Shown: positions 28,201-37,054 of the stretch, piece by piece | How the letters are laid out: the number at the start of each line of letters is the position of its first letter | Numbering within the stretch: position 1 is the stretch's first letter | NCBI RefSeq assembly: GCF_003651225.1 | Contig: NZ_RCDB01000002.1 | Location: forward strand, 496,001-560,000 | Reading direction: 5' to 3' | Source of the DNA: Microbacterium telephonicum | Lineage (GTDB): Bacteria; Actinomycetota; Actinomycetes; Actinomycetales; Microbacteriaceae | Length of the DNA stretch: 64,000 bases | Program-made: the position numbers and the translations under genes | The notes under the pieces: generated by a model | The model's database searches: none | Seen by the model: the letters and a program-made list of their open reading frames with translations, nothing else | Told to the model about the DNA's origin: nothing

Positions 28201-28783
28201 CGAGGTCGCTCAATCGGGTGAGGTTCGCCTCCATCGCCTCGAGCTTGCGGAGCGTCTTCTCCTTGCGGCGCCGGTGCTTGAGGATGCCGGCCGCCTCTTC
28301 GATGAAGCCACGTCGATCCTCGGGGCTCGCCTGCAGCACGCTGTCGAGACGCCCCTGCCCGACGATGACGTGCATCTCCCGGCCGAGACCGGAGTCGCTG
28401 AGCAGCTCCTGCACGTCGAGCAGCCGGCAGTTCTCGCCGTTGATCGCGTACTCGCTGCTGCCGTTGCGGAACAGGGTGCGGCTGATCGTGACCTCGGTGT
28501 ACTCGATCGGCAGCGCGCCGTCGGAGTTGTCGATCGTCAGCTGCACCTCAGCGCGGCCGAGCGGCCCGCGCGTCGCGGTGCCGGCGAAGATGACGTCTTC
28601 CATCTTGCCGCCGCGCAGGGTCTTGGCGCCCTGCTCCCCCATGACCCACGCGAGCGCGTCCACCACGTTGGACTTGCCCGATCCGTTGGGGCCGACGATG
28701 CACGTGACCCCGGGCTCCAGGACGAACGTCGTCGGCTGCGCGAACGACTTGAAGCCCTTGAGCGTCAGGCTCTTCAAGTGCAT
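25292..28783 (-). CDS. smc: Chromosome segregation ATPase SMC
   Basis: SMC is the condensin ATPase that loops and separates sister chromosomes. The 1163-aa protein starts MHLKSLTLKGFKSFA at ATG 28783, about eight bases after GGAGG; an upstream in-frame start at 28819 has no SD. It has Walker A GPNGSGKSN (about residue 32), long coiled coils on either side of a hinge (about 500-640, IRGLVGDAVKVTPGYEAAI), the C-terminal signature SLLSGGERSLAAVALL and Walker B PFYILDEVEAALDD. The length is normal. Confidence 0.97.
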   Translation of the reverse strand: MHLKSLTLKGFKSFAQPTTFVLEPGVTCIVGPNGSGKSNVVDALAWVMGEQGAKTLRGGKMEDVIFAGTATRGPLGRAEVQLTIDNSDGALPIEYTEVTISRTLFRNGSSEYAINGENCRLLDVQELLSDSGLGREMHVIVGQGRLDSVLQASPEDRRGFIEEAAGILKHRRRKEKTLRKLEAMEANLTRLSDLAGELRRQLKPLGKQAEIAREAATIAAVVRDAKARLYADDLVALRTQLADHARNEQERHTERVVLQDQADQLKLRIDDLETRQRSEAVDRARATAFALEQVQERLRGLSTLATQRLALLEDDGQLALEVATVSQSAIDEARAEIDEIAGGLGDAQDAAAAAARDVIRARAELDALDVDIAAQSALVSEHDMRLTTLRGAADAAASRLEAVRTAVERQQRALDAAVTRRAEAAEVLAGVDPDLIPESSSAEHAAAYERAQRDASEAETSVGALRERLHAAERELESLTAQTATLRRALDVRNAAAAFIERGGRGIRGLVGDAVKVTPGYEAAIAAALGSLAEGVLVDDADAALELAVAAADADLGAVDIAVAAGVPAAPADVPGTVPALDVVTAPDGLRAVLGTVHIVADLAAARAVMPAIPAGAIVVTRAGETLTAHTVHAGSGAGRSRLELAAERDAAEVRLSEIVVVADSLREALAEAQATWNEARGRTKTTLQTLREHDAALAAHSEQVNRATVRHEAAVAECERVEAGLAQAQSAVADAETAARTAGDAYERAHAAPRPILDASARDGLLDALEAARDGEMRSRLDVETLKERVRAGEARVAQLERQRERERAAAEEAARRAVIRRAQRALAEEVADRLPAVLSSVDRSVTQGRVELQLAEQARTAVTDELTQLRAQDAAVRERLARLTESVHGLELQMHEKRLHVTSLLERVASELSLDENILVSEYGPDQPIPGESEGAEVTPFDRVAQRRRLQDAERKLGQLGRVNPLALEEFAALEQRHAFLTEQLADLTQTRTDLLTIIDELDERMQVIFLAAFEDTKTAFHEVFPILFPGGTGSISLTDPDNPLTTGIEVAVRPVGKKIERLSLLSGGERSLAAVALLTAIFKARPSPFYILDEVEAALDDANLGRLLGVFEQLRASSQLIVITHQKRTMEIADALYGVSMRQDGVSAVVGQRVRERAAV

Positions 28784-28867
28784 ACGGGGTGCCTCCGCGC
28801 CGGGATCGATGTGGGTCAACGCTAGCGGACGAGCGGCTCACCTCCGCGGCGGCGCGCGCGGGTGGGG

Positions 28868-28896
28868 TTGACGCGACACGCCCGGGACGCTAATGT
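28868..28896 (+). promoter_or_regulatory. Near-consensus sigma-70 promoter
   Basis: TTGACG (28868-28873), 17 bases, TAATGT (28891-28896). A start site near 28903 would give a 32-nt leader to the small gene at 28935, whose SD is also near-perfect. This suggests high expression of the cassette. Confidence 0.7.
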
Positions 28897-28934
28897 CACT
28901 GATCGCGTCAGAAGTCGAGAAAGGAGGTCCCGAA

Positions 28935-29042
28935 ATGATGCACATGAACACCACCGGAATCGCGCCGCGTATCGCGGCGATCGGCGTGTGCGCCGGGACC
29001 ATCTCCTTCGGCGCCGCACCGGTCACCTCCGCGCTCGTCTGA
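28935..29042 (+). CDS. 35-aa peptide, first gene of the GNAT cassette
   Basis: A short frame starts at ATG 28935 (double ATG), six bases after AAAGGAGGT, which is close to a perfect SD. The peptide begins MMHMNTTGIAPRIAAIGV, then C19, AGTISFGAAPVTSALV. It is hydrophobic and could span or attach to a membrane, or act as a leader peptide. The strong promoter and SD argue that it is translated. No family recognised; the function is unknown. Confidence 0.6.
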   Translation: MMHMNTTGIAPRIAAIGVCAGTISFGAAPVTSALV

Positions 29043-29223
29043 CCGCTCCCGGAGAGGACTCCGCCCGCACTCGGGCGTGACGTCGCCTCGGCGACTCCTC
29101 CCCCGGGGCTCGGGACATCCGTCCGTCGTCGGCGATCGCGTTCCCCCGCCTCCCTTCGTGCTGCGGCACGTCTCCCGCCGGCCACCGGCATCCCTTCCCA
29201 CCTCTCACCGAGAAGAGACCATC

Positions 29224-29481
29224 GTGAACACGACCCTCCTCGCGCCGCAGCGCACCGCTGCGCCGCCCGAACGTCTGCCGCTGGAACCGCTGCAGACCCG
29301 CACCCTCCGCACCCGGCCGCTGGACCGCCTCGCCCTGCGCGTGGCGCTCACACTGCTGCTGTGGAGCACCCGCCCCGAGACCGATCGCGTACTGCTCAGC
29401 CGAGCGCACGACGCGACCGTCGCCCGGGAGAACCGCGAGCGGGCGTGGCGCGACGCCGCGCACCGCCTGCCGACACACTGA
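29224..29481 (+). CDS. 85-aa hypothetical protein
   Basis: The frame starts at GTG 29224 with a weak AGAAGAG upstream. The product is basic, with a proline-containing N-terminus, one amphipathic or hydrophobic helix (RLALRVALTLLLWSTR) and a charged tail (DATVARENRERAWRDAAHRL). It looks like short Microbacterium proteins of unknown function. It lies between the 35-aa peptide and the GNAT gene; 29043-29223 holds no further gene I can support. Confidence 0.6.
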   Translation: MNTTLLAPQRTAAPPERLPLEPLQTRTLRTRPLDRLALRVALTLLLWSTRPETDRVLLSRAHDATVARENRERAWRDAAHRLPTH

Positions 29482-29552
29482 CGCCGCGTCCGCGGACGCA
29501 CCGGGGTCCCGGCCCCTTCGCCGGGACCCCACCCACCGAAGGAAGAACCATC

Positions 29553-30632
29553 ATGAGCACCCTGACCACGGTCGAATTCCGACCGCTCACCATCCCGGCA
29601 TCCGTCGACGCGGACGACGCGGCCGACTTCATCGGGATGACCCTCGCCCGCAACGAGATCTACCGGGAGATCGCCGGGGACGACGACGACGCGATGACGC
29701 CCGAGCAGCTGCTCCCGCACTATCAGAGCAACCCCGACGAGATCCGACTCATCTGGGTCGTCGTCGACGCCGGCCGGATCGTCGGCCGCATCGGTGTCGA
29801 CCTGCCGCTGGAGGGCGAGTCGAAGAACGCGTACTGGATCGTCGAACTGCTGCGCTCGCACCACGGGCGCGGCATCGGCACCGCCGCCTACGCGCTCGTC
29901 GAAGACGCGGCGCGCGCACACGGGCGCACCGTCCTGCAGTCCTGGGCGGAGCACCCCGACGCGCCGGGGACGCGGCTCGAGGCCCCGACCGGCTTCGGGT
30001 CGGTTCCCGAGGATCGGGCCGCGCGGTTCTACGCGCGGCACGGGTACACGCTCGAACAGGTGGAGCGCAAGAGCGCCCTCGACCTCACTGCGTCGCGTGA
30101 CGCGGTGGACCGCATCCTCGACAGCGCGACCGCTGCCGCCGCCGGCTACCACGTCGTGCAATGGGTCGCGCCGACGCCCGACGAGTACCTCGAGGGGTAC
30201 GCCTGGGCGAAGTCGCGGATGTCGACCGACGTGCCGACGGCGGCGATGGAGTTCGACGAGGAGACGTGGGACGCCGAGCGCCTCAAGCGGCACGATCAGC
30301 GCTATCTCGACGGTGGGCAGACGGCCCTCGTGACCGTCGCCGTGGAGGACGCGACCGGCACGGTCGTCGCGTTCAACGAACTCGTCATCGGGCGCGACCT
30401 GACGGCGGCCACCCATCAGGAGGACACCCTCGTGCTCAAGGAGCACCGCGGGCACCGGCTGGGGCAGCTCGTCAAGACGGCGGGTCTCGCCCGCTGGCGC
30501 TCGATCGCTCCCGACTCGCCCCGCGTGATCACCTACAACGCGGAGGAGAACCGGCCGATGCTCGACATCAACGAGGCGATCGGCTTCGTCCCCGTCTCGT
30601 ACAGCGGAGCGTGGAAGAAGACGATCGACTGA
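29553..30632 (+). CDS. Tandem GNAT-fold acetyltransferase
   Basis: This 359-aa protein has two GNAT halves. The first (about 1-170) carries the acetyl-CoA loop SHHGRGIGTAAYALV; the second (about 185-359) has KEHRGHRLGQLVKTAGL and ends RVITYNAEENRPMLDINEAIGF, where an Asn contacts CoA in related proteins. Such two-domain GNATs include Eis- and MshD-like enzymes; the substrate cannot be assigned. It starts at ATG 29553, eight bases after GAAGGA. Confidence 0.85.
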   Translation: MSTLTTVEFRPLTIPASVDADDAADFIGMTLARNEIYREIAGDDDDAMTPEQLLPHYQSNPDEIRLIWVVVDAGRIVGRIGVDLPLEGESKNAYWIVELLRSHHGRGIGTAAYALVEDAARAHGRTVLQSWAEHPDAPGTRLEAPTGFGSVPEDRAARFYARHGYTLEQVERKSALDLTASRDAVDRILDSATAAAAGYHVVQWVAPTPDEYLEGYAWAKSRMSTDVPTAAMEFDEETWDAERLKRHDQRYLDGGQTALVTVAVEDATGTVVAFNELVIGRDLTAATHQEDTLVLKEHRGHRLGQLVKTAGLARWRSIAPDSPRVITYNAEENRPMLDINEAIGFVPVSYSGAWKKTID

Positions 30633-30637
30633 CCGCG

Positions 30638-31546
30638 TCAGCGCCGCTTCTGGCAGTGCGCGCAGTAGTGGCTCGAGCGGTTCGTGAACGACACCCGCAC
30701 GATCGGACGGCCGCATCGGGGACACGGTTCCCCGGTGCGGCCGTACGCGTTGAGCGAGTGCGCGAAGTAGCCCGCCTGCCCGTTGACGTTCACGTACTGC
30801 GCGTCGAAGCTCGTGCCGCCTTCGGCGAGGGCCTTCTGCAGCACGGCGCGCACCTCGGCCAGCAGCCGGGTGACCGTCCGGGCGGAGAGCGCGGATGCGG
30901 GCGTCTCGGGGTGGATGCGCGCAGCCCAGAGGGCCTCGTCGGCGTAGATGTTGCCGATGCCGCTGACGACGCCCTGATCGAGCAGCACGCGTTTGATCGC
31001 GGATGCCGACCGGCCCAGGCGCGCGCGGAACGCGGCCTCGGCGAACGCCGGGTCGAGCGGGTCGCGGGCGATGTGCGCGACCTGGGTGGGCACCAGCGCC
31101 GCCTCGGTGCCGTAGCCGCCGGCGGCGCCGTCGGCCGTCGGCGCGAGCGCGTCGACGGCGAGCGAGCCGAAGGTGCGCTGGTCGGCGAAGACGACCGCGA
31201 GTTCGCCGTGCACGGGGTGGTCGATGTCGAGCCGGATGCGCTCGTGCCGCTCTGCGGGCGCGCCGGGCTCACGCAGCAGCAGCTGCCCGCTCATGCCCAG
31301 GTGGCCCACGATCGCCGCGGGGACATCGGTGCCGGATGCGGCATCCAGCGGCAGCCAGAGGAACTTGCCGCGGCGGGCGGCGCCGGTGATGCGTCGGCCG
31401 GTGAGCGTGGTCGTGAAGTCGGCGGCGCCGCGCGGATGCCGGGTCAGGGCGCGATCGTCGTGCACGTCGACGGCGACGATGCGCGCGCCGGTGACGGCCG
31501 GAGCCAGTCCGGCGCGGACGACCTCGACCTCGGGAAGCTCAGGCAC
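30638..31546 (-). CDS. mutM: Formamidopyrimidine-DNA glycosylase
   Basis: MutM excises oxidised purines and nicks the strand. The 302-aa enzyme has the catalytic N-terminus PELPEVEVVR (Pro2, Glu3), the MVGHLGMSGQL-like HLGMSGQLLL, the H2TH region SGIGNIYADEALW and a zinc finger CPRCGRP...YCAHCQK. It overlaps rnc by 8 bp. In relatives smc usually follows on the same strand; here the plus-strand GNAT cassette intervenes. Confidence 0.96.
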   Translation of the reverse strand: MPELPEVEVVRAGLAPAVTGARIVAVDVHDDRALTRHPRGAADFTTTLTGRRITGAARRGKFLWLPLDAASGTDVPAAIVGHLGMSGQLLLREPGAPAERHERIRLDIDHPVHGELAVVFADQRTFGSLAVDALAPTADGAAGGYGTEAALVPTQVAHIARDPLDPAFAEAAFRARLGRSASAIKRVLLDQGVVSGIGNIYADEALWAARIHPETPASALSARTVTRLLAEVRAVLQKALAEGGTSFDAQYVNVNGQAGYFAHSLNAYGRTGEPCPRCGRPIVRVSFTNRSSHYCAHCQKRR

Positions 31547-32231
31547 GCGTGGACAGGTCGTGCCAGAGCGCGAGCGCGCCCGCCATCTCGGCCTGTTTCT
31601 TACTGGTTCCGACGCCGGTGCGCGCGCTGGCGCCGACGGTGACGGTGGCGGTGAACGACCGGTTGTGGTCGGGCCCCGACGCCTCGACGGTGTAGACGGG
31701 CGGCGTCATCCCGAGACGCGCGGCGAGTTCCTGCAGGCTCGTCTTCGGGTCCATCGCGGCGCCATAACGCTCCGGGTCGGCCATGAGCGGCGCGACCAGG
31801 CGCAGGACCAGCGCGGTCGTCGCGTCGGCGCCGGCCGACAGGAACGACGCCCCGATGACCGCCTCCATGGCGTCGGCGAGGATCGAGTCCTTGTCGCGTC
31901 CGCCGGTCTGGTCCTCCCCGCGACCGAGGCGCAGGTAGGCGCCGAGTCCGATGCCGCGGGCGACCTCCGCCAGCGCGACGGTCGACACGACGCTCGCGCG
32001 CCGCTTCGCCAGCGACCCCTCTTCGAGGTCGGGGTGGCGCGTGAACAGGTGCACCGTCACGGCCTGTCCGAGGATGGAGTCGCCGAGGAACTCGAGGCGC
32101 TCGTTGTGCGCGATCCCGCCGTTCTCGTACGCGAACGAACGGTGCGTCAGGGCGAGCGACAGAAGCTCGGGGTCGATGTCGACCCCGAGCTTCTCGACGA
32201 GCGTACTGTGCTCGATCACAACGTCTGTCAC
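31539..32231 (-). CDS. rnc: Ribonuclease III
   Basis: RNase III cleaves double-stranded RNA in rRNA processing. The 230-aa protein has the signature NERLEFLGDSIL (residues 43-54), the second acidic pair DAMEAVIGA and a C-terminal dsRBD (DPKTSLQELAARLG...GTSKKQAEMAGALAL). The start is GTG 32231, 12 bp after rpmF. Confidence 0.96.
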   Translation of the reverse strand: MTDVVIEHSTLVEKLGVDIDPELLSLALTHRSFAYENGGIAHNERLEFLGDSILGQAVTVHLFTRHPDLEEGSLAKRRASVVSTVALAEVARGIGLGAYLRLGRGEDQTGGRDKDSILADAMEAVIGASFLSAGADATTALVLRLVAPLMADPERYGAAMDPKTSLQELAARLGMTPPVYTVEASGPDHNRSFTATVTVGASARTGVGTSKKQAEMAGALALWHDLSTRA

Positions 32232-32243
32232 GACGTCAGACGA

Positions 32244-32453
32244 TCAGACGTCGGCGACCTTGCGGCCCTTGTACTCGAGGAACAGCTCGGTGCCCTGCGA
32301 GTCGGTGACGACCTTCGCCTGGTGCGGACGGCTGTAGACGACCTTGCCGTTCTCGACGGTCTTGACGAGCGCGGGGGCCTCGGCCTTCCACTGCGCGCGA
32401 CGCGAACGGGTGTTGGAGCGGGAGACCTTCCGCTTCGGGGGGTTACCTGCCAT
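32244..32453 (-). CDS. rpmF: 50S ribosomal protein L32
   Basis: A 69-aa L32 with [20 protein letters not shown] and the C-terminal GRKVADV. It lacks the CxxC zinc pairs present in some L32 proteins, so this is the zinc-independent (C-minus) form. It lies 2 bp after the DUF177 gene. Confidence 0.96.
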   Translation of the reverse strand: MAGNPPKRKVSRSNTRSRRAQWKAEAPALVKTVENGKVVYSRPHQAKVVTDSQGTELFLEYKGRKVADV

Positions 32454-32455
32454 GG

Positions 32456-33019
32456 TCAGCTCTTCTCTGTGTCATCGGCGGCGCGGCGAGGCGCCGCGTC
32501 ATCGTGGTCTGGGGTGAGGGCCTGCAGCGCGGCCCAGCGCGGGTCGATCGAGGTCTCCTGCGCGGCAGGCTCAGTCAGCTTCTCGCCCGTGCTCGGGTCG
32601 AGCCCGGGGCAATCCGGCTGGCATACCGGCTGGAACGGAAGCGACAGGACGATCGAATCCCTGACCGGAGTTTCAAGATCCACGTGGTCGTCTTGAACCT
32701 CGAAGTCGTTCGCTTCTCCCCCAGGATACCCGAACAGCTCCTGAAACTCGACTTCGACGGGCTGGGCGATGTCCGTGAGGCATCGTCCGCACACGCCGAC
32801 GTACCGCGTGGCGATCTCGGTGGTGACCAGGATGCCCTCGTGGACGGACTCCAGTCGCACGTCCAGACCGATCGGTTCACCCTCGGGAACGGAGACCAGA
32901 CCTTCGCCCCACCGCTCGGGGGCGGGCACCTCCACCGCGTGCTCGCGCATCTCGCCGGTGCGGTGCGCGATGTCGCGCACGGGGAACGCGAACGGGGAGT
33001 TCAGATGCTTGTGGGCCAC
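32456..33019 (-). CDS. DUF177/YceD family protein
   Basis: This 187-aa protein has the YceD/DUF177 core: Cys pairs in [18 protein letters not shown] and [16 protein letters not shown], and an acidic middle. YceD-type proteins are implicated in 23S rRNA/50S maturation and are nearly always encoded directly before rpmF, as here. Confidence 0.93.
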   Translation of the reverse strand: MAHKHLNSPFAFPVRDIAHRTGEMREHAVEVPAPERWGEGLVSVPEGEPIGLDVRLESVHEGILVTTEIATRYVGVCGRCLTDIAQPVEVEFQELFGYPGGEANDFEVQDDHVDLETPVRDSIVLSLPFQPVCQPDCPGLDPSTGEKLTEPAAQETSIDPRWAALQALTPDHDDAAPRRAADDTEKS

Positions 33020-33028
33020 CCCGACATG

Positions 33029-33529
33029 CTATCCGGCGCGACTGCCGGTGGGGTCGAGGAAGCGCGCCACGGCGGACGGCACGAAGGGGCTGACGTCACC
33101 GCCGAGCGAGGCGACCTGGCGCACGAGCGAGCTCGACACGAGCGCGTGCGACGGGTCGGGCAGCAGGAACACCGTCTCGACCTCGGCGAGGTGCCGGTTG
33201 ACGATGGCCATCGGCGTCTCGTAGGCGACGTCGACCTGAGAACGGATGCCCTTGACGAGCACCCCCGCCCCCACGTCGGTGACGTAGTCGACGAGCAGGC
33301 CCATGCTCCACGAGGCCACGACGATGTCGCCCGCGATCCCCTCGTCGGCGATGGACTGCTCGAGCAGGCTCAGCCGCTGCGCGATGGGCAGCATCGCCTC
33401 TTTGCCGGGGTTGTGCACGACGAGCACGTGCAGCTGGTCGTAGAGGCCGGCGGCGCGCCGGATGACGTCGAGGTGGCCCAGGGTCGGGGGGTCGAACGAG
33501 CCGGGCACGACCGCGATGCGGTTGTTCAT
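33029..33529 (-). CDS. coaD: Phosphopantetheine adenylyltransferase
   Basis: CoaD makes dephospho-CoA from 4'-phosphopantetheine and ATP. The 166-aa enzyme has the nucleotidyltransferase motif [27 protein letters not shown] and the C-terminal [20 protein letters not shown]. The length is normal. Confidence 0.97.
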   Translation of the reverse strand: MNNRIAVVPGSFDPPTLGHLDVIRRAAGLYDQLHVLVVHNPGKEAMLPIAQRLSLLEQSIADEGIAGDIVVASWSMGLLVDYVTDVGAGVLVKGIRSQVDVAYETPMAIVNRHLAEVETVFLLPDPSHALVSSSLVRQVASLGGDVSPFVPSAVARFLDPTGSRAG

Positions 33530-33596
33530 ACATCCAGACTAGTGGGCCGCCCCGGCCCCGCTCCTGTGGGCATCTGCTGCGTGACGGCGCAGGAAA

Positions 33597-35762
33597 TCAG
33601 CTGCGCGCGAGCGCGTCGCGCTCCTGCTCCCCGACGCGGCGGGCGATCGCGGCCACGAGCCCCGGATGGCGCTCGAGAGTGGGATCGTCCTCGAACACGC
33701 GCGCCGCCGCGGCGCGGGCGTGGGTGATGAGGTCGGCGTCGGTGACGACCCGCAGCAGGCGCAGCGACGACTTCGCTCCCGACTGCATGTCGCCGAGCAC
33801 ATCGCCTTCGCCGCGCAGCTCGAGGTCGACCTCGGCGAGGAGGAACCCGTCCGTCGTCGAGGCGACGGCGTCGACGCGGGAGCGGGCGGGAGAACCCGGG
33901 TCGGCCTCGGTCACGAGCAGGCACAGTCCGGGAACGGATCCTCGTCCCACGCGGCCGCGGAGCTGGTGCAGCTGCGAGACGCCGAACCGGTCGGCCTCGA
34001 GGACGACGATCGTCGAGGCGTTGGGCACGTCGACGCCGACCTCGATGACCGTCGTGGCCACGAGCACGTCGATCTCGCCGCGCGCGAAGGACTGCATGAC
34101 GGCGTCCTTCTGCTCGCCACCCATGCGCCCGTGCAGGATCTCGACGGTGAGATCCTCGAACGCCGGATGCCGCGACAGCATGTCGGCGGCCTGCACGACG
34201 CCCCAGCGGACCTTCGTCGGGGCCTCGGCGCCGGGGACGGCCTCGGGTGCATCGGGGTCGCGGGCGGACTCCTGCGCCGCATCGATCGCGGGGCACACCA
34301 CGAACGCCTGTCGACCGAGCGCCACCTCCTCGGCGACACGGTCCCACACCCGCGCGAACCACGCCGGCTTCTCGGACAGCGGCGCGACGAAGGTCGAGAT
34401 CCCGGCCCGCCCCTCGGGGAGCGTGCGGATCGTCGAGACGTCGAGGTCGCCGAACACGGTCATCGCGACGGTGCGCGGGATCGGGGTCGCCGTGAGCACG
34501 AGCACGTGCGGGGCCGTTCCCTTCGCCCGCAGGGTCTCGCGCTGTTCGACGCCGAAGCGGTGCTGCTCGTCGACGACGACCAGACCCAGATCGGCGAACG
34601 TCGTGGACTCGCTCAGCAGCGCGTGGGTGCCGACGACGATGAGCGCCTGGCCTGCCGCCGCGCGCAGCGCGGCCTTGCGCCGTTCGGCGGCCGGCAGTTG
34701 ACCGGTGAGCAGCGTCGGCATGAGCTCGGGCGCGAGCTGTGGTCCCAGCATCCGCGCGATCGAGCGCACGTGCTGCGCCGCGAGCACCTCGGTGGGGGCG
34801 ATGAGGGCGGACTGGCCGCCGGACTGGGCGACCTGCAGCATCGCACGCAGCGCCACGAGCGTCTTTCCCGAGCCCACCTCGCCCTGCACGAGACGGTTCA
34901 TCGGCCCCGTGCCGACGAGGTCGGCGGCGACGACGTCGCCGACGGCGACCTGATCGGCGGTGCGCGCGAACGGCAGCGACGCGTCGAAGCGCGCCAGCAG
35001 GTCGCCCGCCGGTCGCGGCGTGGCATCGAGTCGCTGCACGACGCCGCGCTGCTGCAGGAGCGCGGCCTGCAGCACGAACGCCTCGTGCATGCGCAGCGTG
35101 CGCCGCGCCGCGTCGATCTCCGAGAACTCCTGAGGCGCGTGCATCCGCATGAGGGCGGTGCGCGCGTCGAGCAGGCCGTCGGCGGCGCGCAGGTCCTCCG
35201 GCAACGGGTCGGGCACGTCGCCCAGCGAGGGCAGCACGAGTTCGACCGCCTTGCGCACCTGCCAGCTCGGCACAGACGCGGTCGCCGGGTAGATCGGGAT
35301 GGGGATGCGCTGCTGCGCCTGGGCGTTCAGCAGCGCCGTCGCCGCGTCGTCGTCGAACAGCTCGTAGGCCGGATGGGCGAACTGCTGCACGCCCTTGTAC
35401 TGCCCGACCTTGCCCGAGAAGATTCCCTGCCGGCCCGGGACGAGCTCGTCCAGCCGCCACTTCTGGTTGAAGAAGGTGAGGGTCGCCGTGCCGAGTCCGT
35501 CGCCGATGACGACCTCGACGATCTGACCGCGGCGCCCCTTCATCTGCCGCATGGTCGCCGAGCGCACCTCGGCGACGACGGTGACCTCCTCGCCGATCGG
35601 CAGCGTCGCGATGGGGGTCAGCTCGCCGCGACGGGCGTACCGCCGCGGGTAATGATCGAGCAGGTCGCCCACCGTCGCCATGCCGAACGCCCGCTGCAGC
35701 TGCCCGGCGATCTTCGCCCCCACCACCGCCGCCAGCGAGGCGTCGAGGGCGATCGTGGGCAT
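33597..35762 (-). CDS. recG: ATP-dependent DNA helicase RecG
   Basis: RecG remodels stalled forks and Holliday junctions. The 721-aa protein has the N-terminal wedge/OB domain, Walker A GEVGSGKTLVALRAML, the DEQH box VVVDEQHRFGVEQRE, ATPIPRTVAMT and the C-terminal helicase half (GRVGRGSVPGLC, DLELRGEGDVLG). A 67-bp gap separates it from coaD. Confidence 0.96.
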   Translation of the reverse strand: MPTIALDASLAAVVGAKIAGQLQRAFGMATVGDLLDHYPRRYARRGELTPIATLPIGEEVTVVAEVRSATMRQMKGRRGQIVEVVIGDGLGTATLTFFNQKWRLDELVPGRQGIFSGKVGQYKGVQQFAHPAYELFDDDAATALLNAQAQQRIPIPIYPATASVPSWQVRKAVELVLPSLGDVPDPLPEDLRAADGLLDARTALMRMHAPQEFSEIDAARRTLRMHEAFVLQAALLQQRGVVQRLDATPRPAGDLLARFDASLPFARTADQVAVGDVVAADLVGTGPMNRLVQGEVGSGKTLVALRAMLQVAQSGGQSALIAPTEVLAAQHVRSIARMLGPQLAPELMPTLLTGQLPAAERRKAALRAAAGQALIVVGTHALLSESTTFADLGLVVVDEQHRFGVEQRETLRAKGTAPHVLVLTATPIPRTVAMTVFGDLDVSTIRTLPEGRAGISTFVAPLSEKPAWFARVWDRVAEEVALGRQAFVVCPAIDAAQESARDPDAPEAVPGAEAPTKVRWGVVQAADMLSRHPAFEDLTVEILHGRMGGEQKDAVMQSFARGEIDVLVATTVIEVGVDVPNASTIVVLEADRFGVSQLHQLRGRVGRGSVPGLCLLVTEADPGSPARSRVDAVASTTDGFLLAEVDLELRGEGDVLGDMQSGAKSSLRLLRVVTDADLITHARAAAARVFEDDPTLERHPGLVAAIARRVGEQERDALARS

Positions 35763-35826
35763 GGCACGAGTCTAGGCATCCCCTCCGACGCAGGCGGCGC
35801 ACAGCGGCGCCCCCTACGCTCGAGGG

Positions 35827-36411
35827 GTGATCCGACGACTTCTCGCCCGCGCGTACTGGGCGCTCAGCCGCTGGCGGCTCGTGACCGAGCCCGCACCCAC
35901 GCGTCCGACGGTGCTCATCGGGGCGCCGCACACGTCGAACTGGGACTTCGTGCTCATGCTCGCGATCGCGTGGCGCCTGGGCGTCGACGTGCGCTGGCTG
36001 GGCAAGAAGAGCCTGTTCGCGGGCTGGCGGGGGCCGCTGATGCGCCGGCTCGGCGGCATCCCGGTCGACCGCAGCGATGCGGGACGGGTCGTGTCGGAAG
36101 TCGTCGCGCGCGTGCACGCGGGAGAGGTCTTCGGGCTCGTCGTGACCCCCGACGGGACGCGCGGCGCCAACACGCATTGGAAGAGCGGGTTCTATCGGAT
36201 CGCGCGCGAGACCGGCATGCCCGTGACGCTGGGCTATGTGGACCGCACGACGATGACGACCGGCCTCGGCCCGACGATCGAACTCACCGGCGACGTGGGC
36301 GCCGACATGGACCGCATCCGTGCCTTCTACGCCGACAAGGCGGGGCTGCGGCCCGCGCTGCGCACCGAGCCCCGACTGACCTCGGAGCCCCGCGGCGCCT
36401 CGCTATCGTGA
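35827..36411 (+). CDS. PlsC-like 1-acyl-glycerol-phosphate acyltransferase family protein
   Basis: This 194-aa protein of the acyltransferase superfamily has the catalytic HxxxxD motif in APHTSNWDFVLML and GLVVTPDGTRG in place of the canonical EGTRS block. Unlike typical PlsC it lacks a clear N-terminal membrane helix. This short form is widespread beside rsmD in Microbacteriaceae; the acceptor is uncertain. It starts at GTG 35827 after GAGGG and is 4 bp from rsmD. Confidence 0.85.
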   Translation: MIRRLLARAYWALSRWRLVTEPAPTRPTVLIGAPHTSNWDFVLMLAIAWRLGVDVRWLGKKSLFAGWRGPLMRRLGGIPVDRSDAGRVVSEVVARVHAGEVFGLVVTPDGTRGANTHWKSGFYRIARETGMPVTLGYVDRTTMTTGLGPTIELTGDVGADMDRIRAFYADKAGLRPALRTEPRLTSEPRGASLS

Positions 36412-36415
36412 AGGC

Positions 36416-36976
36416 ATGACCCGCATCATCTCGGGGGCGGCGGGATCGCTCGCCCTCACCGTGCCCGATGCCGGGACGCGTCCGACGAGCGACCGGGTGC
36501 GCGAATCCCTGTTCTCCGCCCTCGAGTCGGCCGGCGCGGTCGATGATGCCGCCGTCCTGGACCTGTACGCCGGCTCCGGCGCGCTCGGGCTCGAAGCCGT
36601 CAGCCGCGGGGCCCGCAGCGCCGATCTCGTCGAGAAGGCCCCGCGGGCGGCATCCGTCGCCCGGCGGAACGCGGATGCCGTCTCCCGCGCCGTGGCCGGC
36701 GCGGCGATCCGGGTGCACCGCGCCGCCGCCGAGGCGTTCGTCCGCTCCGATGCGGGACGCTACGACCTCGTGCTCATCGATCCGCCCTACGACGTCGGCG
36801 AGACCGAGATCGCCGAACTGCTGGCGCTGCTGGCCCCGCGTCTGACGCCGGAGGCGACCGTCATCGTCGAGCGCGCGACCCGCTCCCCGCGCCCATCCGT
36901 CCCCGCCTCCCTCGTGCACGGCCGCTCGAAGAAGTACGGCGACACGACGATGTGGTGGCTGCATCCGGCCCCCTGA
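36416..36976 (+). CDS. rsmD: 16S rRNA (guanine-966-N2)-methyltransferase
   Basis: RsmD methylates G966 of 16S rRNA. The 186-aa enzyme has MTRIISGAAGSLAL, RPTSDRVRESLFSAL, the SAM motif VLDLYAGSGALGLEAVSRG and the catalytic LIDPPYD (NPPY type). Confidence 0.95.
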   Translation: MTRIISGAAGSLALTVPDAGTRPTSDRVRESLFSALESAGAVDDAAVLDLYAGSGALGLEAVSRGARSADLVEKAPRAASVARRNADAVSRAVAGAAIRVHRAAAEAFVRSDAGRYDLVLIDPPYDVGETEIAELLALLAPRLTPEATVIVERATRSPRPSVPASLVHGRSKKYGDTTMWWLHPAP

Positions 36977-36980
36977 CGAT

Positions 36981-37037
36981 CGAGATGACGCAGATCGTCG
37001 TCTGACGGGACTTTTCGGGGCAGTTCGTGTCATCTCG
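36981..37037. repeat. Inverted repeat between convergent rsmD and thiL
   Basis: CGAGATGAC (36981-36989) and GTCATCTCG (37029-37037) are perfect complements 39 bp apart, flanking a 39-bp insert with a TTTTCGGGG tract. They lie in the gap between convergent genes and could form a terminator-like stem or the ends of a small intergenic repeat. Confidence 0.45.
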
Positions 37038-37054
37038 GCGGCGCGGATGCCGGG

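Noticed and set aside
25268..28825. An 1185-codon open frame antisense to smc
   Set aside because: Same effect: no family features, no ribosome site, full overlap with an unmistakable SMC protein.
29043..29223. Structured RNA or riboswitch between the 35-aa peptide and the 85-aa gene
   Set aside because: GC-rich with weak inverted repeats only; no known riboswitch motif seen.
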